From assembly GCA_031292735.1 (NCBI GenBank), contig JARLGP010000030.1:1-19433 (forward strand): DNA of 19,433 nucleotides, read 5' to 3'. The stretch comes from Holophaga sp. (lineage in GTDB: Bacteria; Acidobacteriota; Holophagae; Holophagales; Holophagaceae). Below are positions 12,986-19,433 of this stretch, in pieces. Each line of letters starts with the position of its first letter. Positions within the stretch are counted from its first letter, which is position 1. The translations under genes were made by a program, and so were the position numbers. The notes under the pieces are model-generated. The model was given only the letters and a program-made list of their open reading frames with translations, had not been told where the DNA came from and did no database searches.

Positions 12986-14089
12986 TCAAGCGGAAGATCC
13001 GTTTGCCTCGGCCCGGTTCCGGCCGCCCTGCTTGGCGGCGTAAAGCGCTTTGTCCGCGCGTTCCAGAAGGTCATCCAGGGAAAACCCGCCGGCCTGGGCG
13101 CTGACCACTCCCAGGCTGATGGTGAAGCAGATGGGCGTTTCCAGGCCCGGGACCGGCACCCTGGTCTGTTCGATGGCAGCCCTCACCCGCTCCGCCACCC
13201 TGAGGCCCGATTCCAGGTTGGCATCGGGCAGGAAGGCGACGAATTCCTCTCCCCCGATCCGCCCGAACAGGTCCGTCTCCCTCAGGGCCAGCTGGACGAC
13301 ACGCGCCGTCTCGCGGATCACCTGGTCCCCGGCGGGATGGCCATACCGGTCGTTCACCAGCTTGAAGTGGTCGATATCGATCATGATGAGGCTGCAGGGC
13401 AGGTGGGTGCGCCGGACCAGCTTCATGAGACGATCCGCTTCCTCCATGAAAAAGCGCCGGTTAAAGGTTCCGGTCAGGCCATCCCGCTGGGCGAGGTGCT
13501 CGATGCGCTTCAAATACCCGTGGTCGGCTTTGAGAATCCCTTCCAGCAGGAACATGAAACAGGAGATCACCAGGACCAGCGGCAGCACCATCACGTAGAA
13601 GCGCGCCAGAGGAAAACCCCGGACCGCCCCGGTCCAGACCATGGCGGGCGGGATCAGCAGAAGCACCACCGATCCGGCCAGGTTGGCCCTCAGGTCGAAA
13701 GGGGTGGCCAGCATCGAGGTCATGAACAACGGGTACAGGAGGATCCACATGTACAGCACAAAACCGTGGGGAATCAGGGAAAGGGTCCAAATGCCCATCC
13801 CGAGCCCCATGGACACCCCGCCATAAAGAATCCCCACCAGGGCCTTCCGGGGCAACCGGGTGAACAGGGCCAGTGGGTAGGTCACAGTGAGGAGGCTCAC
13901 GCTCATGGGCCAGCAGATGTTCACGGGCCCCTGGGGGGTGCGCAGCTGGGAAGGCAGGAGGAACACCAGCAGCGGCAGGGCGGCAAACAGGAAGCCCAGG
14001 CGTATGGCAAAGGCCTTCATGGCCAGGAACCGGGCCTCGTTGTAGCCCTGGAATGGGTCGGAACCGTCGGGGTTCTGGAGGGGGAGCAT
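12986..14089 (-). CDS. membrane-bound diguanylate cyclase (GGDEF/GGEEF)
   Basis: A 367-aa protein from ATG 14089; a TTG at 14119 would add 10 residues, and neither has a strong ribosome site. The N-terminal half has about five to six hydrophobic helices (residues 25-185), an unclassified membrane sensor region. The C-terminal half is a GGDEF domain that makes cyclic di-GMP from two GTP: RDGLTGTFNRRFF at about 202-214, IMIDIDHFKLVND with the metal Asp, and active-site GGEEF at 279-283. An inhibitory I-site RETD sits five residues before it, so product feedback is likely. No EAL domain is present. Cyclic di-GMP often controls motility, and flagellar genes lie nearby, but a functional link is inference. 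Confidence 0.93.
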   Translation of the reverse strand: MLPLQNPDGSDPFQGYNEARFLAMKAFAIRLGFLFAALPLLVFLLPSQLRTPQGPVNICWPMSVSLLTVTYPLALFTRLPRKALVGILYGGVSMGLGMGIWTLSLIPHGFVLYMWILLYPLFMTSMLATPFDLRANLAGSVVLLLIPPAMVWTGAVRGFPLARFYVMVLPLVLVISCFMFLLEGILKADHGYLKRIEHLAQRDGLTGTFNRRFFMEEADRLMKLVRRTHLPCSLIMIDIDHFKLVNDRYGHPAGDQVIRETARVVQLALRETDLFGRIGGEEFVAFLPDANLESGLRVAERVRAAIEQTRVPVPGLETPICFTISLGVVSAQAGGFSLDDLLERADKALYAAKQGGRNRAEANGSSA

Positions 14090-14258
14090 TTTGCAAGATA
14101 CCGCTTTTGTAGTTTTCAAGTATCCGATATTTGACCGAGCGGCCGCGGTGCCGCCTCTCCGATGGGGTGCGCAGCTCGGTCCGGTGGGTCGCCGTGGGGC
14201 CGTGAATCAGCGGGTTTCCGGGGGCCGTGGCGTTCCCCCCCCCGGTGGCCGGTCAAGT
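14090..14258. other. 169-bp gap with no gene seen
   Basis: Lies between the thioesterase stop and the diguanylate cyclase start, both on the minus strand. It contains a CCGGGGG...CCCCCGG inverted repeat (about 14217-14246) without a U-tract. The stretch next to the cyclase start is more AT-rich and could hold its promoter. I see no clear hexamers and no ORF worth calling. Confidence 0.4.
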
Positions 14259-14672
14259 CTAATCCTTGGTTATGAACAACTTGCCGATGGCCTGGGCATG
14301 GATCCGGCCGGAGCCGTCCTGGATGGAGCTTTCGGCGGTGACCATGCGGCTGTGGATGTCCCGGACCGTACCCTCAAGCTGGTACCGGACTCCCGTGGCG
14401 GCGGGGTTCCGGTACTTGACCGTGATCTCGGCGGTGACGCACTTGAGGCCGCGGGCGGATGCGGCCTTGCACATGGCCTCGTCCAGGACCGTGGCCAGAA
14501 GGCCCCCGTGCACCGTGCCCTGCCAGCCCTGCAGGTGGTCCGGGAACAGGACCTCGGCCTCGACATCCGGCCCGGTTGCGGGTTCCCGGAACTGGATGGC
14601 CAGCCCGCCCGGGTTGTTCGGACCGCATACGAAGCAATGCCCGTCATCCTCGAATCTGCTCATGACCCCCAT
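14259..14672 (-). CDS. PaaI-family hotdog thioesterase
   Basis: A 137-aa single-domain hotdog protein that would hydrolyse acyl-CoA thioesters in the cytoplasm. The start is ATG 14672, with an AAGGTG ribosome site 5 bases upstream; ATG 14663 is an alternative, and the open frame further upstream looks non-coding. Family signs are HCFVCGPNNPGGLAIQF near the N-terminus, the hotdog helix GTVHGGLLATVLDEAMCKAA with the usual HGG and acidic catalytic residue, and ITVKYRNPA. Substrate unknown. It is divergent from the quinone reductase gene. Confidence 0.88.
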   Translation of the reverse strand: MGVMSRFEDDGHCFVCGPNNPGGLAIQFREPATGPDVEAEVLFPDHLQGWQGTVHGGLLATVLDEAMCKAASARGLKCVTAEITVKYRNPAATGVRYQLEGTVRDIHSRMVTAESSIQDGSGRIHAQAIGKLFITKD

Positions 14673-14824
14673 GATCACACCTTGGGGAGGGGGGCGCCGG
14701 AAAAGATTCCAGGGGCAGCCGCACGCCAGCCCTCCAGGGCTCAACAGATGGATGGATTTTTTGGCCGGGTTGGAGGACTATCGTGGGGTCGAAGCGAACC
14801 GATGAACCCTGCATAGGAGACCTC

Positions 14825-15538
14825 GTGCGAACCCTGATCGTGTACGCCCACGAAGAACACCACTCCTTCAACGCCGCCATGAAGAACCTGGCCGTCCGCA
14901 CCCTGGAGGAGGCGGGCCATTCGGTGGTGGTGTCGGACCTCTACTGGATGAAGTTCAAGGCGGTGGCCGACGGCGAGGATTTCCTGGAGCGCCGGGACAA
15001 GAGCTTCCTGAAGCGGCAGATGGAGGAGCAGGCCGCCGTGGCCCTGGGCACCCTGGCCCACGACATCGTGGTGGAGCAGCAGAAGCTGCTGGCGGCCGAC
15101 CTGGTGATCTTCCAGTTCCCGCTGTGGTGGTTCTCCGTGCCGGCCATCCTGAAGGGCTGGGTGGACCGGGTGATGACCATGGGCTTCGCCTACGGTCCCG
15201 GCGGGATGCGCTACGACCAGGGCGGCCTGAAGGGGCGCAAGGCCATGCTCGCCCTCACCACCGGCTCGCCCGAGCAGGGCTACCGGGAGCGGGGGCAGAA
15301 CGGCCCCATGGAGCAGATCCTGTTCCCCATCCAGCACGGCATCCTGTACTTCTGCGGGCTTTCGGTGCTGCCGCCGTTCGTGGTCTACGGCCCCGCCCAC
15401 CTGGGCCAGGAGGCCCGGGCGGCGGAACTGGAGCGCTACCGCCAGTACCTGCTCGCCCTGGACACGCTGGAAACGCTGCCGTTCCATCCGCTCGCGCACT
15501 ACGACGAGGGCGGCCAGCTGAAGCCGGAGCTCTCCTGA
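14825..15538 (+). CDS. NAD(P)H:quinone oxidoreductase, NQO1-like flavodoxin fold
   Basis: A 237-aa cytosolic FAD/FMN enzyme for two-electron quinone reduction or related detoxification. The start is GTG 14825, because AGGAGA (14814-14819) sits 5 bases before it; the upstream in-frame ATG at 14783 has no such site. Motifs are TLIVYAHEEHHSFN (flavin phosphate site), FQFPLWWFSVPAILKGWVDRV (family signature), FAYGPGG, and TTGSPEQGY. Length and order fit the NAD(P)H dehydrogenase (quinone)/MdaB-KefF-NQO1 group. Its stop abuts the stop of the convergent TolC-like gene. Confidence 0.9.
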   Translation: MRTLIVYAHEEHHSFNAAMKNLAVRTLEEAGHSVVVSDLYWMKFKAVADGEDFLERRDKSFLKRQMEEQAAVALGTLAHDIVVEQQKLLAADLVIFQFPLWWFSVPAILKGWVDRVMTMGFAYGPGGMRYDQGGLKGRKAMLALTTGSPEQGYRERGQNGPMEQILFPIQHGILYFCGLSVLPPFVVYGPAHLGQEARAAELERYRQYLLALDTLETLPFHPLAHYDEGGQLKPELS

Positions 15539-17077
15539 CTACTTGATGGTGAAATTGCGCGCCTGCAGCAGGTTGCCCACCGACTGCTCCAGCGTGGTGA
15601 CGGCGGTGGCATAGGAGATCTGGGCCTGGGTTTCGGCGGTGCGGGCCGCGTCCAGGTTGGTCATGTCCTGCAGCACGTTGAAGTTGGTGGACATGCCGTT
15701 GTCGAATTTTTTCTGCTCGGCCTCGAGGGTTTTCTCCTGCAGGTAGCGGGTCTTTTCGGCGGCCTTCACGCCTTTTTCGGTGGCCTGGATGTTGCGGACC
15801 GCGGTGCGCACCTGGAGGATGATGGTCAGCTCCTGGTTGCGCAGGGTCAGCTCGCTGCTGCGGAGGTTGGCCCGGGCGATGGACAGGTTGCCCTTGGCGG
15901 TGCGGTTCTGGATGGGCATGGCGAACTTGAGGCCCACGGTGTAGCCGGGGTAGTTGGCGCCGGTGAGGTCGGAATTCACCGACCCGATGCCGCTGTAGTT
16001 GTCGGTGGCACCGTTGTAGGCGACGAAGGCGTTGAGCGTGGGCAGCACCTTGTTCCTGGCGACCTTCAGTTGGAGGTCGCTGACATCCTTGGCGATGCGG
16101 TCGCCCTTGAGCTCCACCCGGCGCTCCAGGGCCATCTTCACGGCGGACTCCTCGTCCAGCTGGATGTGGCTGAGGGTGGGGTCGTCGGTGAGCTCCAGGC
16201 CGGCGGGGCGCTCGGCGTTGGGATAGAGGTCGCGGATCAGCGTGTCCTTGTCGTTGTCCAGGGTGGCCTGGGAGGAGATGATGTTCTGCTCGGCCTGGGC
16301 CACCTGGGCTTCGGCGGAGGTGACGTCCAGGGGCGCCATGGTGCCCACCTTGAGCCGGATCATGTTCTCGTTCAGTTGCTTCTGTGCCAGCTGCAGGGAG
16401 ATATTCTTGTTCACCAGATCCTTCTGGGCGTAGACCACGGCCCAGTAGTCGGCCTCGGTCTGGGCCACCAGGTTGATGATGGCCAGCTGGAAGGTATAGT
16501 CGGCGGCTTCGGCGTTCTTCTTGGCGATGACCATGGGCGCGGTGGTCACCTCCGTGCCGAAGCCCTGCAGCAGGCTCTGGGTGTAGGTGGCGGTGAGGCT
16601 GCCGGTGTAGGGGTTGCCGGTGGCGCCGTAGAGGTTTCCCGGATTGTAGTAGTTGTAGACCGTGCTTTTGCGGGCGGAATAGGTGGGCGCGTAGTTGAAA
16701 TCGAGGTTCCCGCCCCAGATGAAGTTCTTGTTGAGGTCACCGGTGAAGTTGCGGTTATAGGTGGTGTAGGTCTGCTTGTAGGAGGGGCTGCCGGTGTAGA
16801 GGGTCCCGGACGCGGCGCCTTCCAGGCGCTGGTCCTGGGCGCTGGCGCTCAGGTTCCAGTCGAAGGTGCCTTCGCTCACCGGGATGCCGGCATCGGTCAC
16901 CACCCGCGCCTGCTGGGCGATGTCCACCTGCAGGTTGTTCTGCAGCGAAGTCTGGAGCGCTTCGCGCAGGCTCAGCTGCTTGACCGGTCCGGACTTGGGC
17001 GCCTGGGCGGGCTGGGGGGTCTGGGCCGCGAGGCCGCCGCAGACCAGAAGCATAGGGACCAGGGAGGCTCGAACCAT
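15539..17077 (-). CDS. TolC-family outer-membrane efflux protein
   Basis: A 512-aa protein from ATG 17077, chosen because AAGGAG lies 5-6 bases upstream and a signal peptide follows at once (MVRASLVPMLLVCGGLAAQ). The rest shows the TolC/OEP plan: LSLREALQTSLQNNLQVDIA at the mature N-terminus, two long coiled-coil helical regions rich in Gln/Ala (for example SAEAQVAQAEQNIISSQATLDNDKDTLI and the C-terminal LEAEQKKFDNGMSTNF), and Tyr/Asn/Gly-rich strand regions likely forming the outer-membrane barrel. No periplasmic adaptor or inner-membrane pump is adjacent, so the transported substrate is unknown. It follows lipB on the same strand after about 110 bp. Confidence 0.92.
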   Translation of the reverse strand: MVRASLVPMLLVCGGLAAQTPQPAQAPKSGPVKQLSLREALQTSLQNNLQVDIAQQARVVTDAGIPVSEGTFDWNLSASAQDQRLEGAASGTLYTGSPSYKQTYTTYNRNFTGDLNKNFIWGGNLDFNYAPTYSARKSTVYNYYNPGNLYGATGNPYTGSLTATYTQSLLQGFGTEVTTAPMVIAKKNAEAADYTFQLAIINLVAQTEADYWAVVYAQKDLVNKNISLQLAQKQLNENMIRLKVGTMAPLDVTSAEAQVAQAEQNIISSQATLDNDKDTLIRDLYPNAERPAGLELTDDPTLSHIQLDEESAVKMALERRVELKGDRIAKDVSDLQLKVARNKVLPTLNAFVAYNGATDNYSGIGSVNSDLTGANYPGYTVGLKFAMPIQNRTAKGNLSIARANLRSSELTLRNQELTIILQVRTAVRNIQATEKGVKAAEKTRYLQEKTLEAEQKKFDNGMSTNFNVLQDMTNLDAARTAETQAQISYATAVTTLEQSVGNLLQARNFTIK

Positions 17078-17169
17078 TACTACTCCTTGCATTTTCAGAT
17101 CAAAGCGATGGATGCCGGAACCGGCGGAAAAAGCCTTCATGAGAGAAAAGAGCGGATGGAGCGGGCAAA

Positions 17170-17185
17170 GGTTTAGATCCAAACC
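17170..17185 (-). terminator. weak terminator-like hairpin after the lipB-Nudix gene
   Basis: On the minus strand GGTTTGGATCTAAACC forms a short stem (GGTTT/AAACC) followed by TTT, directly after the lipB-Nudix stop. The stem is short and the T-run is only three bases. Confidence 0.3.
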
Positions 17186-17186
17186 G

Positions 17187-18320
17187 CTAGGCGGGCTGGC
17201 GCAGCCTCCGGCCCAGGAGGTCCAGGGCGGCCTTGGAACCCTCCCACATCATCAGCTCGCGGGCTTCCTGGAAGCCGCACCAGCGGTATTCGGAGTGCTC
17301 GTCCAGGGCCAGCCGCACCTGGGCCTGGGGGGCGATTTCCATGTGGTAGCAGAGCTCGGTGTTGAACCGGGGCGCGCCGGGGGGCAGGCCCAGGATCCGG
17401 GGATCCATCCAGAAGGTATGGCTGAAGTCCAGGGAACGCAAGGTGCCGGCGAGGCCGGTCTCCTCCATCAGCTCCCGGTGGGCGGCGGCCTCGGCGGTCT
17501 CCCCGGGTTCCAGCATGCCGGTGACGCTGGACCACCACAGGCCCTGGCTGGGCTGGCGCAGCATGACCAGCAGCTCCGGGCCGTCCGCTCCGGGCCGCCA
17601 GGTGAGGGCGGAGACGCTGCGGCTGGGGGCATGGACCGGTTCCGGCACCAGGGCCAGCAGCTGGGTGAGGTGGGCCTGCAGCCGGTCCGCGGCCTGGTCC
17701 AGGCTCGGCGCGCCCTGGCCCAGCAGGGACTGGAGCGAACAGACCCCCTTGTCGGTGATGCCGCACGGGGTGATCCAGCGGAAATGCGCCAGGTCGGGGG
17801 TGACGTTGAAGGCGAGGCCGTGGGTGGTGATCCACCGCTGCAGGTGCAGGCCCAGGGCGCCAAGCTTCTCCAGGCCGCGCGGGGTCTCCGCCCAGACGCC
17901 GGGAAAGCCCGGCAGGCGCCGGGCGGCCACCCCGAAATCGGCGGCGGTGCGGATCATGGCCTCCTCCAGCCCGCGCACCAGCCGGCCCACATCCTCCCGC
18001 CCGTTCTTCAGGTTGCAGATGGGGTAGACCACGATCTGGCCGGGGCCGTGGTAGGTGACCTGGCCGCCGCGGTCGGTCTCGAACACCTCCACCCCGTGCT
18101 CGCGCAGGAACGGGTCGGCCACGTGGATGTCGTCGCGGGTGGCGTTGCGCCCCAGGGTGAACACCGGATTGTGCTCCAGCACCAGGATCTGGTCGGGCTG
18201 GTCGCCGGCCGCCACGTAGGCGGCCATGGCCTGCTGCATGCGCGTTCCGGCCGAGTACAGCACACGGCCAAGGCGGCGGATCTGGGCCGGTCTGGGGGAG
18301 GTGAAGCCGATTTCGTCCAT
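17187..18320 (-). CDS. lipB: octanoyltransferase LipB fused to a Nudix hydrolase (NudB-like)
   Basis: A 377-aa protein from ATG 18320; a TTG at 18341 adds 7 residues. Residues about 15-225 are LipB, which moves octanoate from acyl carrier protein to lipoyl domains: LEHNPVFTLGR, RGGQVTYHGPGQIVVYP, catalytic Lys152 in EKLGALGL and Cys186 in ITPCGITDKGV. Residues about 233-377 form a Nudix domain with the full box (Gly268 to Leu290: GMLEPGETAEAAAHRELMEE, then TGL). The WWSSVTG before the box and the EHSEYRW near 342-348 resemble dihydroneopterin-triphosphate pyrophosphatase NudB of folate synthesis. LipB is normally about 210-250 aa alone. The LipB call is firm, the NudB comparison is from memory of the family, and the joint function is unknown. 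It lies 17 bp after purE. Confidence 0.92.
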   Translation of the reverse strand: MDEIGFTSPRPAQIRRLGRVLYSAGTRMQQAMAAYVAAGDQPDQILVLEHNPVFTLGRNATRDDIHVADPFLREHGVEVFETDRGGQVTYHGPGQIVVYPICNLKNGREDVGRLVRGLEEAMIRTAADFGVAARRLPGFPGVWAETPRGLEKLGALGLHLQRWITTHGLAFNVTPDLAHFRWITPCGITDKGVCSLQSLLGQGAPSLDQAADRLQAHLTQLLALVPEPVHAPSRSVSALTWRPGADGPELLVMLRQPSQGLWWSSVTGMLEPGETAEAAAHRELMEETGLAGTLRSLDFSHTFWMDPRILGLPPGAPRFNTELCYHMEIAPQAQVRLALDEHSEYRWCGFQEARELMMWEGSKAALDLLGRRLRQPA

Positions 18321-18337
18321 GATGCCTAGCCTACCAT

Positions 18338-18835
18338 TCAAAGGCTAAGTTCATCGTCGGCCAGGGCCTTTTCGGTTTGCGCCCGGCGGAAGGCCTGGAG
18401 CCGTGCGCGCAGCGGCGCGTCCTCCAGGGCCAGGATGGCGGCGGCCAGGAGGGCGGCGTTCACCGCACCGGCCTTGCCGATGGCCAGGGTGCCCACCGGG
18501 ATGCCGGCGGGCATCTGCACGGTGGCCAGCAGGGCGTCCATGCCGTCCAGGGCCCAGCCCTTCATGGGCACGCCCAGCACCGGGAGCAGGGTCTTGCCGG
18601 CGCACACCCCGGCCAGGTGGGCGGCCCCGCCGGCGGCGGCGATGAGCACCTTGAGCCCGCGGGCTTCGGCGGTTTCGCAGTAGGCCAGCACCTTGTCCGG
18701 GGTCCGGTGGGCCGAGGCCACGTGGGCCTCGAAGGGGATCTGCAGGGCCTGGAGGGTGCGGGCGGTCTCCTGCATGATGCCCCAATCCGATTTCGAACCC
18801 ATGAGGACGCCGACCGTGGGACTGCTGCTGTTCAT
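18338..18835 (-). CDS. purE: N5-carboxyaminoimidazole ribonucleotide mutase PurE (class I)
   Basis: A 165-aa enzyme of purine synthesis that converts N5-CAIR to CAIR. The start is ATG 18835 ([18 protein letters not shown]), with GGAG 6 bases upstream; the open frame further upstream is antisense to the next gene. Motifs are GSKSD (13-17), SAHRTP with the conserved His43, [11 protein letters not shown] (67-77) and PVLGVPMKG. Its partner PurK is not in the window. It is divergent from the flavoprotein gene and probably forms a transcript with lipB-Nudix. Confidence 0.95.
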   Translation of the reverse strand: MNSSSPTVGVLMGSKSDWGIMQETARTLQALQIPFEAHVASAHRTPDKVLAYCETAEARGLKVLIAAAGGAAHLAGVCAGKTLLPVLGVPMKGWALDGMDALLATVQMPAGIPVGTLAIGKAGAVNAALLAAAILALEDAPLRARLQAFRRAQTEKALADDELSL

Positions 18836-18916
18836 GGAAGCTCCGAAGCTGTTTTTCCCATCCATGATAGCGCGCCGGGTTTGCAGGAACCCGCTGGACC
18901 GGCGAAGATACCAGCC

Positions 18917-19433
18917 ATGGCCACCCTTCCGCCCCCGGCAAGCCCCGACCCGAAGCCCCTGCGGATCCTGGTGGTGGGCGGCGGCGCGGCGGGCATGATC
19001 GCGGCCTGGAGGGCGGCCGGGCTGGGCCACGCGGTGACCCTGCTGGAGGCCAACCCGCGCCTGGGCACCAAGATCCTCATCAGCGGCGGCGGCAAGTGCA
19101 ACATCACCCACGCCGGCCCGGTGCGCGCGCTGCTGGCGGCGTTCCCTCCGGCCCAGGCCCGGTTCCTGCGCCCGGGGCTGCACGGCTTCAGCAACGAGGA
19201 CGTGCTGGCCCTGCTGCGCCGGGAGGGCGTGGCCACCCAGGCCCGGGACAACGGCCGGGTGTTTCCGCTGGACCGGCCCGGATCCGCCGCCCTGGTGACG
19301 GAGGCCTTCGAGGCGCTGGTGCGCCGGGCGGGGGTGGCGGTCCGGCTGGGGGCGCGGGTGGTGGCGCTGCTGGGCGCCCGGCCCCGGCTGGAGGCCCTGG
19401 CCCTGGACGGCGGCGAGCGGCTGGAGGCGGACC
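18917..19433 (+). CDS. HI0933/YhiN-family FAD-binding flavoprotein, 3'-partial
   Basis: An open frame from ATG 18917 to the window end (172 codons, no stop). The N-terminus has a Rossmann FAD site, [20 protein letters not shown], with GGGAAG at 21-26 and Glu44 at the end of the second strand. [16 protein letters not shown] (50-65) is the signature of the HI0933/YhiN family (also annotated as aminoacetone oxidase-family enzymes). The later [17 protein letters not shown] also fits. The physiological reaction is not established for most members. The ribosome site is weak (GGCGAAG). Confidence 0.88.
   Translation, partial: MATLPPPASPDPKPLRILVVGGGAAGMIAAWRAAGLGHAVTLLEANPRLGTKILISGGGKCNITHAGPVRALLAAFPPAQARFLRPGLHGFSNEDVLALLRREGVATQARDNGRVFPLDRPGSAALVTEAFEALVRRAGVAVRLGARVVALLGARPRLEALALDGGERLEAD

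Noticed and set aside
15539..17077. TolC-like protein considered as the exporter of the RiPP
   Set aside because: It is 7 kb away, separated by flagellar and metabolic genes, and has no ABC transporter or adaptor beside it.
16866..18329. 487-aa plus-strand frame opposite TolC, lipB and their gap
   Set aside because: Spans two real genes on the other strand, with shadow composition.

Overview
The window is high-GC, gene-dense bacterial DNA from a motile, diderm organism: it carries a flagellar export operon and a TolC-type outer-membrane protein. The gene mix would fit an Acidobacteriota lineage such as Holophagae/Geothrix. That is an impression from gene content and cannot be proved from the sequence alone.

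Layout, left to right. (1) 1-1936, plus strand: the 3' part of an exported N-acetylmuramoyl-L-alanine amidase, preceded in frame by a 15-bp tandem repeat coding an Ala/Ser/Lys/Pro linker, then a 68-aa protein of unknown function. (2) 1941-4345, minus strand: a response regulator that carries a C-terminal SHOCT-like tail instead of a DNA-binding domain, overlapping a secreted TPR-like protein gene. (3) 4346-8152: a compact RiPP (lanthipeptide-type) locus. It holds an AT-rich control region, a 354-aa protein of unknown family, an NHLP-leader precursor with a double-Gly site and a 15-residue core (ESNSDICNGFCVTSW), and a convergent LanM-type dehydratase that stops where the LanC-like cyclase domain would normally begin. 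No cyclase, exporter or leader peptidase is visible in the window. (4) 8153-11555, minus strand: fliO-fliP-fliQ-fliR-flhB, tightly overlapped, with a near-consensus sigma-54 promoter in front of fliO. (5) 11661-12886: an XdhC-like/MocA-like fusion for molybdenum cofactor maturation and a small convergent membrane ORF. (6) 12986-15538: a membrane diguanylate cyclase, a PaaI-like thioesterase and an NQO1-like quinone reductase. (7) 15539-18835, minus strand: a TolC-like protein, a LipB-Nudix fusion and PurE. (8) 18917-end, plus strand: the start of an HI0933/YhiN-type flavoprotein that runs off the window.

The part most likely to be new biology is the RiPP locus. The dehydratase keeps the phosphorylation and elimination residues of LanM but has no cyclase half. 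The precursor core has two Cys and four Ser/Thr. The two genes converge and overlap by 14 bp inside the codons of the core peptide. The product could be a dehydrated peptide without enzymatic thioether rings, a spontaneously cyclised lanthipeptide, or a disulfide-closed dehydropeptide, with the 354-aa protein as a possible tailoring or binding partner. Secondary points of interest are the LipB-Nudix fusion, the receiver-SHOCT fusion and the sigma-54 site.
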